DNA of 64,000 nt from positions 124,001-188,000 of the forward strand of contig NEEC01000019.1 in the NCBI GenBank assembly GCA_002189035.1. Reading direction: 5' to 3'. A program made the position numbers and the translations under genes. This stretch comes from Utricularia gibba. Its lineage: Eukaryota; Streptophyta; Magnoliopsida; Lamiales; Lentibulariaceae. Shown here piece by piece: positions 13,175 through 23,536 of the stretch; the stretch's first letter is position 1; every line of letters starts with the position of its first letter. The notes beneath the pieces are model-generated. The model did no database searches. It saw nothing but the letters and a program-made list of their open reading frames with translations, and was not told where the DNA came from.

Positions 13175-13795
13175 TGATGAGGTCATGAATACCAAAGATG
13201 AAAACAATGAAGATGAAGAAAAGTTCACCAATTCTCCCATAATTTCACTTGAGTCAATCACTAGATAAAGAGCATAAAAGAATCAAGAATTTTTCAAAAG
13301 GTTATAAGCCAATCAGAAAACCATAAAGTTTATGGCATTAAGTTCAACCTACTCAAATTGAATCAAGTTAAATAATGTTGGGCCATAACTTCCTAATTCA
13401 CTTGTAGTGTTTTTACTCCGAGTAAGCCAATTTATCTACTTATATAAGAAGGGTTTCATTCTTGTTTAGAGATAATTATAGTTGCTATGTGCTTTGAGAG
13501 TAATACTCTAACTTATGTTCTAATTCACTTGTAAAACTTTAGACTTATCAAGTTTTATCATTTTCTTCCTAATTCCTTGTAAAACTTTAGACTTATCAAG
13601 TTTTGTTTATGGTGTTTAGTGTGGTTTACCATTCTCACTTTCTTCCTTGTTTTGTGAGTGTAATACCATTTTTATAGTTTAAGTTGCAAGGATATTCATT
13701 CCTTGAGGGCCAATTTCTTCTTTTCTTAAAGAATTGCTTCATCTAAAATCCAATATTTGATTTGCCAAACACTTGTTGTTTAGAAGATCGCATCA
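13175..13795 (+). mobile_element. solo LTR with TCAAG target-site duplication
   Basis: The 621-bp unit begins TGATGAGGTC and ends GATCGCATCA, flanked by perfect TCAAG repeats (13170-13174, 13796-13800). A TATA-like ttatataagaag lies near 13439. No primer site or coding region follows. It lies inside copia relic 1 between protease and linker. Orientation is inferred from the TATA-like string only. Confidence 0.75.
13514..13608. repeat. tandem duplication (~48 bp) inside the solo LTR
   Basis: A block containing TTGTAAAACTTTAGACTTAT is present twice in a row, with a period of about 48 bases and a few differences between copies. Confidence 0.7.
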
Positions 13796-14047
13796 TCAAG
13801 GACCTTGGAGGGTTTTTAAGTAGACATGACCAAGATTAGTGATAGAATGGTTAGTAGGTAACGAGTAACACTAGTGCCTATGCCAATGTAGAGAAATAAT
13901 TAGAAAAATTATCTAAATCTAAAGTGATATGTTTTGAAGCACCACTATCAAGAGCCTATATATAATCATTAGTAACTTCTTTCGAAGACTACTCAATACT
14001 TAGTAATGAAGTATGAGAAGAAGCATCTTCTATTGAGATATTCGTAT

Positions 14048-14540
14048 TCAGTGTTGATGATCTTTATTTGACTTATAGTGATCATAGCAATTAACAATAT
14101 TGTGATTCAGATGGTCACAAATCTGACAAACTTCTGTCTTGAGTTCCTTGGAAAGAATTTGTAGCATAGCTTGGATGATTTCTCCTTCCATAATTGGAAA
14201 GACCATCATTCTTGTGATTATGGTGACCATAGCTACCAGAATATTTGGTGCATAACACTAGATTAGTGAGCACGGTCGGAAACTTATTAAAATTGCAATG
14301 TTGAATAGTTTCTTCACATTGCATGAAAGTAGCAAATATAATGTCAAAACTAGGCAATGAGTGCCAGCATAACAAAAGCATCAATGATAGATTGATAGAC
14401 TTCTTGCAACTCCTCAATAAAGTACATGTTATCTCCAGAAGAAGTAGAATTACCAGTTGTGGCCAACTAATGACAAATAGAGTGAATCTCATTGTAAAAG
14501 GCAAGAATGGATTGATTTACCTTGCTTAATATTAGTTTGA
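14048..14540 (-). pseudogene. copia gag remnant with zinc knuckle
   Basis: The minus-strand frame ends in a CCHC-like knuckle (CQICDHLNHNIVNCYDH: C-x2-C-x4-H-x4-C), preceded by Asn- and Gly-rich linker text in a second frame. This is typical of copia gag. At least one frameshift separates the upstream part (14504-14115) from the knuckle part (14230-14048). Confidence 0.7.
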
Positions 14541-14559
14541 GAATACTTCAACTGTTATA

Positions 14560-16240
14560 TTTTGGATTTTTTCTACGCCATATATGAGTTCTTAAATTCA
14601 ACCCTAGCATTAACACCCACAATCCTTTCTCTTAGGGCTTTCTCATTTATATATGTATTTATATATAATTGGACTCATATATTATTAATAATATACATAA
14701 TGATTCTAACTCTCTAACCACTATTTCCAAAAAATCCATTACTAAAAAGTGTTGATGATCTTGTAAAGCATAATGAAGCAACATCACAAACCAATTCAAT
14801 GGAAAATATTAGACACATAATTCCTGATCAATTTTGGAATGCTTATCATGAGAGACTTCATAATATTTATGGTCTATTTGGTTTGTGGGATAAATAATAT
14901 GTATTTACTTTCATTTACCATCAATGGAGCTTAGGTATTTTTTTAATATTACTTTAATTCACCCTCAACGAAGCAATTTATATCTTGATAATCCAAATTA
15001 CCTTATCAAAACTAGACACAAGAAAATATTTCTTTTCCTAATTAATTAAAAGAAAATATGTTTGACTATACTCATTGATTAACAGAAAATAGAATTAATT
15101 AATAAATGTTAAAAGCAAGTAAATATATTTTATTCTAGAACACTATTTATTTTAAAGTATTTATAATAAACTTTTTCATTTTTCCAGAATGCTCTCAAAT
15201 CTATTTATATTTATATTAAATATTTTTAAAACACTTTTTAACTTTATGAGGAGAAGTTTACAAATTTTTTCTCTTTATAGAATATTTTATATAGTTATTC
15301 TTTTGCATATAAAATATTAGACACGCAATAGTTGTATATATATTTTAAAATTTCAATGAAACTATACGTCGTTTTCTTCCAATTTCAACTTGAAATTCTT
15401 GAAGTGTATCTCATTGGATCTTTATCAAGTGACAAGCTCTACTCCAATTTCTAGATATGTCATACGTTTTCCTTGGATAAAAGATTGCCACGCATTTTCT
15501 CCAAATTTAAAGTGGCCGCTTTGTACATTGTAGTATCATTCCCAAGTCTTCTTGCCTGTTTTTTTCCATTCCACTCGTCTACTATCTGATCTACCATTGG
15601 GCTGCACACATGTGAGAAGCTTTTGACATGGATTGACATCGCATATAAATTAGTTGAAAACAATTTCACCTAGTTATGTGGGATACCACTCACTTCTCCA
15701 ATACATTTATTTAACAATATATGGAGTTCTTGCTGGCTACAGCTTCTCCTCTGCAACCCAAAAGATTCTTTACTATTTCCCCAATGGATGAACTGCCAAA
15801 GAGGGAGCGCCTTCTGCGGGAGCCTGAAAAATTTCAGGGCAGGGCAACCCAAAGAAGAACTGGTGCGCAGCAGTCCGAAAATCTCTCCTACTGGTCTGGT
15901 CTTAGCATCAAATAATGCATGCTCTATGGTGAATGACGAGATAAAAGATGGGATGAGGGTAGGCCCGTGTAGCCGTTAACAGTTAACGTCACGGACGGGT
16001 CGGATTTGAGCTTTGTTTATTTAAAATGGGCCTGCCTCATCAAAAGTGGTAGTTTCAGCAAAACAGGCAGAACAAAACAGTGTACGGACTTCCCATTGTC
16101 TTTTATGTTGTCTCTCGAGTCTCAACCCCCCCTCCCCTTGTTTTCTCTCCATTCCACGTGCTGCTTTCTTCCTTGAAACCTTTCGACTTGGAGCCCATGG
16201 TTTTCTTCGCTCAACCCACCAAATCCTTATCCCTCGGAAC
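14560..16240. other. intergenic; no identified gene, promoter side of PCO
   Basis: Mostly AT-rich. A plus-strand stretch at about 14725-14898 stays open for about 58 codons but matches nothing I know. Minus-strand 15669-15460 (69 codons) and the GC-richer 15720-15960 also lack a recognisable product. A short dyad GTTAACAGTTAAC sits near 15976. The last 300 bases are the likely upstream region of the plant cysteine oxidase gene. Confidence 0.4.
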
Positions 16241-16245
16241 ATTAT

Positions 16246-16253
16246 TGTATAAG
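16246..16253 (+). promoter_or_regulatory. candidate TATA box of the PCO gene
   Basis: TGTATAAG lies about 120 bases before the inferred start codon at 16366, in an otherwise GC-richer stretch. The transcription start is not known, so this is inferred from position and consensus only. Confidence 0.35.
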
Positions 16254-16311
16254 ACTTGCTCCTCTTCACTTCCGCGCGTAGATCTTCCACTCTCCGCTCG
16301 TTTTTTCTTCC

Positions 16312-16338
16312 ATGGCGGCGGTTCGGAGTTGCGCGTGA
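16312..16338 (+). CDS. short uORF in the PCO leader
   Basis: ATGGCGGCGG... encodes eight residues (MAAVRSCA) and stops before the main start at 16366. It is relevant only if transcription begins upstream of 16312. Another upstream ATG at 16198 would open a frame overlapping the main start and ending at 16403. Confidence 0.3.
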   Translation: MAAVRSCA

Positions 16339-16365
16339 GGTGTTTGTGGAACGACGATTGGGGAT

Positions 16366-17580
16366 ATGGGTTCTGTCGGGACGATGAGGAGATCATCGGG
16401 TGAGGCGCTTGTGGGATCCGATAGAGCGATTAAGAAAAAGAAGAGTAGGAAGAATAGGTTGCGGAAGAGCTTGGTGTACTCCGTGGATTGGAATCTGCAG
16501 AAGGTGTTCGATGCTTGTTTGCATGTTTTCAAAGGCCCTGGCACCGTCCCTTCCTCCCAGGACGTGAAGAAGCTCTGCAGAATTCTTGGTCAGTTTTCTC
16601 GGTTGTTTTTGCCTCAGAGATAACGCGTTCAAAACACGCATGTAGATCTTTAATGAAAGATGACAGAATTTTTCCCAATTGTTGACAGATAGAATGGACC
16701 CTGAAGACGTGGGTCTCAGCCGGAGTCTGGGCTTCTTCCAACCCAAGACAGAATCCGAAGGCACACCAAGAGTAACCTCAGCAACCATATACAAATGTCC
16801 CAACTTTGAGGTTCGCACCCCTTCTTGGAAACGCCTTCGATATCATGTCATCGAGATAGCATATAGGAGCTCCAAGTGCTGATCCTTTTCCCCTCCTTTT
16901 TCTGCAGATGTGTATTTTCCTACTTCCATCCAACGCGCTAATACCTCTTCATAACCACCCAGAAATGACTGTGTTTAGCAAGCTTCTCATAGGAAAAATG
17001 CACATAAAAGCCTACGACTGGGCTGATGATCAAGTGACTGATTCGGCTTTGCCGTTGTCGTCTAAAAGTAAGTCTACTGTTTCATTTGGTTGAAGTGAAA
17101 CCTGTGATATAACGCTTCTATACTGATAAATCACGTTTCTGGAACTTAACCAGGTAGACTAGCGCAGCTTAAAGCCGACAGAGTATTCAGTGCTCCCAGT
17201 GACGCATCTGTGTTATATCCCACGTCTGGAGGAAACATCCATGAATTTAGAGCATTATCGCCTTGTGCTTTTCTTGATATCATCGGACCCCCATACTCGA
17301 AAGCCGACAACCGGGACTGCTCCTTCTACAAAGAAACTGAAGATGAGATTCCATCCGGTAGGAGATTCATCTAGTTACTTTTCAGGATTCAACTACCTTG
17401 GTTTCTATGCTCAAGCTGAAGTTGTATTGTTTTGTAACAGGCAGGGAAGAATTTGCCTGCTACAGATACCTTGAAGAGATAGACCCCCCAAAGGAATCAG
17501 AGATGGATGGAATCGAGTACATGGGGCCTCAAATTGTTGTTTCTGCTCCTAACCACGTGCCCGCCTTCTCTTCCTTGTGA
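16366..17580 (+). CDS. PCO: plant cysteine oxidase (cysteamine dioxygenase family), PCO1/2-like
   Basis: Five exons keep one frame: 16366-16588, 16689-16810, 16908-17067, 17154-17357 and 17441-17580, giving 282 residues. The family (PCO/ADO type) uses O2 to oxidise N-terminal cysteine of substrates such as group VII ERFs, marking them for the Arg/N-degron pathway; it acts as an oxygen sensor in cytosol and nucleus. The cupin iron ligands are visible: His130 and His132 in PLHNHPEMTVFSKLL, and His198 in GGNIHEF. A basic Lys/Arg-rich stretch (about residues 20-35) precedes the domain, as in PCO1/2-type proteins. The start is the first ATG in frame with the conserved N-terminal block. SUVR3 converges on it, with only about 173 bases between the stop codons. 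The exact paralogue is uncertain. Confidence 0.92.
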
Positions 17581-17753
17581 TTGTTCTGCTTGATTGGTCG
17601 AATTGGTTGGGTGAACCAGTGAGACATAAGTGGAAGCTGGCATGGATTCTTCCTGTATAGCAGCGCTTGAAACTTGTCAGAACAATCCAACGAGAACATT
17701 GTTTTCATACCCTTCATAATTCAAATGATTTTTTTCTCATCCATGCAATGCCT

Positions 17754-18852
17754 TCATGTGTGTTCCGAAGGCAGCACTCCAGCACAAGATGAAGTGCCGC
17801 AGAAACAGGGACGACCATTCGGGTTGAGCCGAACATCGCCATAACTGAAAGTGAGTTCGTCTTCATCAATGTCTCGTGATGCGAAGAAGCAGACACGAGG
17901 CAGCAATGCGCCAGAGCTTCTCACGATAGCAGTATTGAGATTCCCGCCATCGCATGAATGATTGATGAATCTCGCAACGTTCCCGATCATCGTTGCGTCG
18001 ATGTTGATCCTCAGAGACGTTTTCCCATCTGAAAGATGCTCCTTCACGACCAGGAGGGCTGGAGTTATGCGGCCAGCAGATGCAAGTTTGTCGTAGGTTT
18101 GAAGTCTTCTTCTTGCTTCCTCCGTTGATAAAAGCTCGCCTTCAGCGGTTAGGAGTAGAAAGAATGAGAAATGTAACCCCGCAACTTCATACATTCAATT
18201 TGATCAGAAATCGAAAGAAATGAGAACAAGAGAAATATTGACCTGCATACTCGCAGATGAAATGCCCTCTGGGAATCATCTCCGCCGCGTACAATCCCCA
18301 ACCCTTTTCTCTACTCCTCACAATCTTCAACCGGCGCGTGATTCCTTGCTGAGTCGCGCGATTCCCACAACCCAAATCGCAGTCGCAACTAGGGCCACAT
18401 TCCCTCGACGTCAAATCCCCAATTTTCTCCAAGCATGGGCAACAACCACCGCCGCATCCAGCGCATTTGCATCCAAATGCATCCGTGACCTGGAACAGAA
18501 ACGGTTCGTTCCTAAACGGCGACAACAAGGCGTCGTCACCGGAGCCCCAGGGTTGGCGGAACTCGGATATCCTATAAATTCTTTGGGTCGGTGTGTAGAT
18601 GAAATAGGAGTAGGGCAGCGAGTCGCCGGAGTTTTGATTGACAAACGGGACCGGAAGGGCTTCCATTCCTCTACTGGAATCCAGTGTTCTTCGAGAAGTA
18701 ACTGATTTGCAAAGCTGGTTCAGAGTCTTGCAGGCCAATGACATGGAGGCGAGCTCCGTATGGCTAAGGTAGGGGAGGATCATGGCGGCGCACTGCAATA
18801 GAGCCTCACCGCCGTGGCGGCTGGTTTCCCGGCTACGATTTTCACCCTCCAT
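17754..18852 (-). CDS. SUVR3: SET-domain histone H3K9-type methyltransferase SUVR3
   Basis: Two exons: 18852-18243 and 18139-17754 (331 residues). The join gives ...ICEYAG-ELLSTEEARRR. In order: an F-box-like N-terminus (about residues 18-50, LPYLSHTELASMSLACKTL); a Cys-rich pre-SET (CKCAGCGGGCCPC ... CGPSCDCDLGCGNR); the SET core with GWGLYAAEMI; the cofactor/active-site strings RFINHSC (260-266) and FSYGD (301-305); and a post-SET Cys triad (C315, C317, C322). This order and the length match SUVR3 of the SU(VAR)3-9-related group, nuclear enzymes that methylate histone lysines. The intron is about 103 bases. It is transcribed in the same direction as the E2 gene to its right and converges with PCO. 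Confidence 0.93.
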
Positions 18853-19299
18853 ATCAGAATTTTTCTAAATGAACTTTTCACCTCCGTTTCCTTTTATTTT
18901 TATTTTTCTATTTTCACGTAAAAGAATATGAATACAAAAATAATGGCAAAATAATGAGGGTAAAAAAAACGCGATTCTTTTAAACGTAAAATCGCTAGTA
19001 AATCTCCGTCGTCCATTCTTACAGAGGAATACGCCAATGTCCTCAACAATTCACCTTTTGCATCGACACACACTCCAAAACCAGAGTCATAAATGGTGCA
19101 AAGTAGAACATGACTTTCAACCAACATAAGATTGCAGAGGAATTGTCCAGATGTTATTCCACAAAAAAGTCCAATCTGAATTTGGTCAGCATTGAAGCAA
19201 CTGCAACCAAAACCTGTGGTGTTGTGATATTATTCTTACCGGTTCAAACCCGGAAGAACGAAATGATGGATCTTCAACCCAATTGGGGAGTCAGCTTTC
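18853..19299 (-). other. intergenic spacer between SUVR3 and the E2 gene
   Basis: Should hold the SUVR3 promoter and leader plus the 3' UTR of the E2 gene, both on the minus strand. AT-rich at 18890-18960. No separate gene seen. Confidence 0.5.
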
Positions 19300-22139
19300 C
19301 TACACATCCAGCAGCAGCCTGCGAGGATCTTCAACCACATCTTTGATTCTTCTCAAGAAGAAGACAGCTTCTCTCCCATCAATCAGCCGATGATCATATG
19401 TTAGTGCAAGATTCATCATAGGCCGAGCAACTATGTTGCCCCCAACAACCATGGGACGGTTAACTATGGAGTGCATTCCCAAGATGGCAGACTGCGGTTC
19501 ATACATATAATATTAGCAACAGCATACCTCTCAGCAAACGTAATTAAAAAGACAGTTTCGTGAAGTGGAAAACCTGAGGTGGATTGATGATGGGAGTACT
19601 CAGGAGGCTTCCATAGACACCACCATTTGAGATGGTGAATGTTCCTCCAGCCATCTCATCGATGGATATAGTGCCATCGTTGGCCTTCTTAGCAAGAATA
19701 TTGATCGATTTCTCAACCTCGGCAAAATTCATATTCTCAGCATTGCGAAGAACAGGGACAACAAGACCCTGGAAAAGAACGATCATTATGGACACAGGTT
19801 ACAAAAACTGCCGTGTGCAAAATGTTTAAGATGGTGGGTGCAAGGGGCGGAGCTAATCTTGCCTTGGGAGTACCAACAGCAATGCTAATATCCACGTAGT
19901 CTCTGTAAATGATATCATCGCCATCAATAACAGCATTCACTATTGGCTGCATCTGTAAAGCGCTGATAGCAGCCTGGAAATGTAGAAGCAAGTATAGAAT
20001 AACTCAACAGCAATGAAAAATTGAAGGTAAATTTTAGCATACCTTCACAAACCCTGACATCAGTCCAAGCTTTACACCATGTTTTTCAAGAAACGCTTCT
20101 TTGTAGTCAGAACGAAGTTTCATTAAGTTAGTCCTGCGTCAACAAAAATGTTGCTACTTTTATGTAACTCAGAAAAGACTGAATGGGAACTGCGATCCAA
20201 TGGCAATGGCAGGCATGATGCACTCAATACAACTGAATAATACGTAACATGCTATACAGGAATCTTTGGCTCCACAAGCAAAACAGGTACTATACGAAAC
20301 TTACATGTCAACTTCATTAAACGTTGTCAGCAATGCAAATGTATTCTGAGAATCCTTCAGTCGTACTGCAACACGTTTCCTGAGCCTTGTCATGGGCACC
20401 TATTTCAATTGTAGAGCAAGAGGTTATGATACATCATCTTATTTCACCATAGCTAAACAAGAGAACATTCAGAGATCTTGCACATACACGTCTTTCCCTA
20501 TCTTTAGGAGGAAGCTGAGGTTCTACTGCTGTAGGCTTTGGTGGCGGGGCAGTACCCTTAGGCTTCTCCACAATAGGGGCGGCTTCAACCTTGGTAGGCT
20601 TCTCCTTTTTCTCTTCAGGAGGCGATGAAGGTCTTGGAACTTTTTCAGAAGGTTTCTCATCAGATGGCGCAACATGAGTTGCAGTTTCACCAGATTTCGA
20701 TATGATAGCAACCTTGGTACCAGGTTCCACTGTATCTCCCTCCTTGGCAAGCAACTGAGGACATGCATGAAGGGGTAAAAAAAGAAAGAAGAACAATCTG
20801 CTCCCAAAGCTAAGAAATACCAAGAAGTCATGTTCCCCGTGGGGCCTACCTCCAGGATAACACCCGCTTCAGGACTATTGACATCGATAGTAACCTGTGA
20901 TTGTAAGAAAATATCAGCCAATATTTGGAAATACATTTTAGTAGACTCTCTGTAATGCTCACTTATCGCCAATCAAATTTTAACTGGCATGGAGCAAGAA
21001 TTAGTGGAGTAAATCGATAGGTTTGAACAATTAACTAGTCTCCGTTTGGTACCTTATCCGTTTCAAGAATTAATGGAGTGAACCGACAGAAATGGAGTAA
21101 CATTGGTACCTTATCCGTTTCAACCTGGGCAATTGGCTCATCCACCTCAACTCTGTCTCCGGGCTCTGCTCCGTCAAACAGGAAGGGGTACAAAAAAAAA
21201 AGCAATCAAAAACTTCAGGTATGTCCCCTTTGGAAATTCACTAGTTGAAATAACATTCAAGGAAGATACTTTTCAAGAATGTTGCTAATGTTCCATCAGA
21301 TATAGATTCACCCATATACGGGACAACAGCTTCAAATGTATCAGCTTCTGTTTGAGAGTCAACAGGAAACGGGCAAATGTTAGTGTGAGATCATCAACAA
21401 AAAAATTATAAATGTACACCATTTCACATAATGTTGAAATACAGCAATATTTCTTCCCATAAAATGCACATCTAAAACTCAACCAATTTTCTCAAAAAAA
21501 GAAAACCGGTAAAAAGAATACCACTGCCAGAACTAAAATGCATTCTTGATATCCCAAATGCACCTCGATGGAGATTGATCCCATGAACCCTGAAAACGAC
21601 ACAAAACATGAACATATGTGAGGTGAAAACATATTAGGATCAAAATTTACTAGGAACCATTAGTTAGAAAGAGGAAGAAGAAGAAGAAGAAACACCTGTT
21701 GGGGGTTGAATTGGTGCTACGAACTGCATACAAATGGAGGAAAAATAACAAAAAAGATATTCAATCATGCAATCCGTTAAAAGAAGCAGGTAGCATAATA
21801 CGAAAGCAGGAAGTAATACCAGTGGTATAGGACTGACAGGATTGTAAGACCTAATCATAAAACAATAAGGGGCACAATGTCTTATCTCCATAAAAAAAAC
21901 CGACAAAATCCAACAGGTAGATGAAACTGGAACTACAATTACCCTTCCAGAAAATGAGCTTGAACGATCCACACACACAGCAGGCCTCAGCCTAAACGAT
22001 GATTTCCCATAGACCTAATAAAAAAATTACAGCTCAATCATCTCGTCACCCCTTGGTACAAAATCCGTAATAACAAAGCAAGAATTACCGCACAGGCCAA
22101 TGCACTGGAAGCGGTCTTCCGCCTCAATACCCCCAACAT
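19300..22139 (-). CDS. DLST: dihydrolipoyllysine succinyltransferase, E2 of mitochondrial 2-oxoglutarate dehydrogenase
   Basis: Fourteen coding exons keep phase: 22139-22089, 22014-21943, 21850-21820, 21723-21696, 21589-21522, 21347-21270, 21165-21110, 20894-20850, 20754-20488, 20399-20305, 20133-20043, 19973-19863, 19768-19574, 19491-19300 (459 residues). E2 moves succinyl groups from E1 to CoA in the TCA cycle. An Arg-rich N-terminus (MLGVLRRK) suits mitochondrial import. The lipoyl domain (about 84-155) has its lipoyl-lysine in ETDK (Lys128). A Pro/Lys/Glu-rich linker (about 165-225) leads to the catalytic domain, with active-site [11 protein letters not shown] (His430, Asp434). There is no separate E1/E3-binding domain, as is usual for plant OGDC E2. 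The intron after exon 12 is GC-AG. The first four exons are small and less certain; the 31-nt third exon is needed to keep frame. Confidence 0.9.
21046..21123 (-). repeat. 21-bp direct duplication across the exon 7 splice donor of the E2 gene
   Basis: The same 21 bases occur at 21046-21066 and 21103-21123 (offset 57). The copy at 21103-21123 is the real end of exon 7 plus its donor; the other is intronic. A weaker similarity extends on the 3' side in gene orientation (20995-21020 against 21064-21088). Confidence 0.85.
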
Positions 22140-22158
22140 AATGGGTTTGATAGCTACA

Positions 22159-22304
22159 GCTGCAGGAAACGTCAATTAATACGATAAGCCACTGAAGAAC
22201 CGCGTTAAACAATGGGGAAAAAGTTAACTTCCACGCCCACAACAGGAAACAGATCTCAAAATGAAAAATTGATAAACAGATGATTCAGGGATAAAAGGAG
22301 ATAC
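22159..22304 (-). other. intron in the 5' UTR of the E2 gene
   Basis: Donor AAG|GTATCT (exon ends at 22305) and acceptor CCTGCAG|CTG (exon begins at 22159) bracket this segment on the minus strand, upstream of the start codon at 22139. Inferred from splice consensus and the need to join the untranslated leader to the first coding exon. Confidence 0.45.
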
Positions 22305-22340
22305 CTTGTCTGCTAGATGGCTTGAAGCTCCAGGAATAGA

Positions 22341-22400
22341 TTAGGGCGCAACTTCTTCAACTCTTAGGATCGCTTTTTTGACTGCAGGGGTGGAAGCCAT
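22341..22400 (-). CDS. 19-codon uORF in the E2 gene leader
   Basis: Minus-strand ATG at 22400 opens a 19-residue frame (MASTPAVKKAILRVEEVAP) ending TAA at 22343-22341, in the inferred first non-coding exon. If the transcript starts upstream, ribosomes would meet this ATG first and could reduce translation of the main frame. An alternative is a former N-terminal exon that lost its frame. Confidence 0.45.
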   Translation of the reverse strand: MASTPAVKKAILRVEEVAP

Positions 22401-22413
22401 TTGGAAAGGATAC

Positions 22414-22919
22414 TCCAGGAAGGGGGAAATTGGGCTTGAGATTTTCTTAAGAATGATTCTGTGCTTATATGTGGCCCGTTGGGCCTTTCTACAAAATATA
22501 TCATTTTTTGAAATGCAAAAGAAAAATATCAGACCATTTTTTAGAAAACCAAGTCCATGCAATCTCTGTAATTTCCAAAGTATTTGATTGGATATGATTA
22601 TTAGGTGAATCATATTCCGTGATTTGCTTCAGGAATTTAAAAAATAAAAATTATAAAATTTGTATAGGAATAAAACTCCGGCCTGAGCCAATTGCGTTGG
22701 CTTTATAATTGTGTAAATATAAAAATCACTACAATAATAAAAACATTATTCTTCTTTAATAGAAGTATAAAATCAATCAAGTCAAGAGAACCATTTTGAT
22801 CTTAATCCTAACAACTCACAGTTTCATAGATGAATTAGTCCAAATATATCTTAGCAATAACATCTAACTATTATTCTTGAGTACTTGAAACTAATTTTAG
22901 ATTTTTCCACAGTTACTTA
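22414..22919. other. intergenic, E2 gene promoter side
   Basis: AT-rich DNA upstream of the E2 gene leader. No gene recognised. Confidence 0.4.
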
Positions 22920-23284
22920 GGCCATGTTTGGTTGGACAATTTAGGTAGGTTTTCGTGTGGGTTTATAGATAAACCCACGTTTGGTACATGGGTTTCAAAC
23001 GAGTAAAAATAAACTCGCATGTTGTTTATATATTTGGTAGGAACCTATCGAGCTGGGTTTAATTAAATCTAAAGAGGATGGTCGGTTTAGCTAAACAAGG
23101 GCACTCCTTCCAATTCTACCTTCATCCTCATATAAATATAAATGTAGGTCTACCAGAAACCAGACTCAAGCATTGCAAATGCAGATCTATCTACCAATAT
23201 TTTTGAAAGTTGGAATTCCTACATATCTGTAGTAGATTTATTCAGATCTATAGCATATTTGTCCAGATCTATTCAAATATGTTG

Positions 23285-23346
23285 AAGAAGAAGAAAAAGA
23301 AAAGGAAGAAGAAGAAAAAAAAAAAGAAAGAAGAAGAAGAAGATGA
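23285..23346 (+). repeat. AAG/GAA-rich microsatellite
   Basis: Imperfect AAG and GAA run. The Lys- and Glu-rich frame over it (23210-23416) is a by-product, not a gene. Confidence 0.85.
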
Positions 23347-23412
23347 TGAAGATAAAGATAAATATGAAAATACTAACACCATGTCTATTATTGTGGGTTT
23401 TCGTTTTTTATG

Positions 23413-23536
23413 CTAAATATGAGTTTTTGTTTTGAAGATGAGTACCGCGTCTATTATTATATGGTGCTTGCTGTTAAATGTGAGTTTTTGTTTTAAAGAC
23501 GAGCACCGCATCTATTATTATACAATGCTCATTATA
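23413..23536 (+). repeat. 61-bp minisatellite, two copies plus a partial
   Basis: Blocks beginning AAATATGAGTTTTTG (about 23414) and AAATGTGAGTTTTTG (about 23475) are near copies, each holding a GAGTACCGC/GAGCACCGC and TCTATTATTAT core. A shorter, more diverged third unit precedes them near 23370. Confidence 0.7.

Larger units (their letters stand above)
10320..14550 (-). mobile_element. Ty1/copia retrotransposon relic 1 (minus strand), split by two solo LTRs
   Basis: Minus-strand domains in order: gag with zinc knuckle (14540-14048), protease motif LDSGASKH (about 13952-13930), a post-integrase linker (VMFNEKKFPF type, 13020-12829), reverse transcriptase split by an LTR at 12454/11093, and RNase H running to about 10330. 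The RT start reads VKNAFLHDKL-stop-EEVYM, with the LTR inserted inside the Phe-Leu codons. The RT active-site string LLNVDDIVIIG lies near 10830-10860. Integrase is almost absent: only about 160 bases of element DNA remain between protease and linker. Stops and frameshifts are frequent, so it is dead. Confidence 0.8.

Noticed and set aside
15720-15960. Possible organelle-derived insertion or small gene
   Set aside because: GC-richer and open in two frames, but I could not match it to any plastid or mitochondrial gene or to a known domain.
16021-16818. Several open frames on the minus strand opposite PCO exon 1 and its leader
   Set aside because: They are shadows of the plus-strand exons, with no protein similarity of their own.
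23210-23416. Lys/Glu-rich open frame
   Set aside because: Produced by an AAG-type microsatellite inside a MITE-like element.
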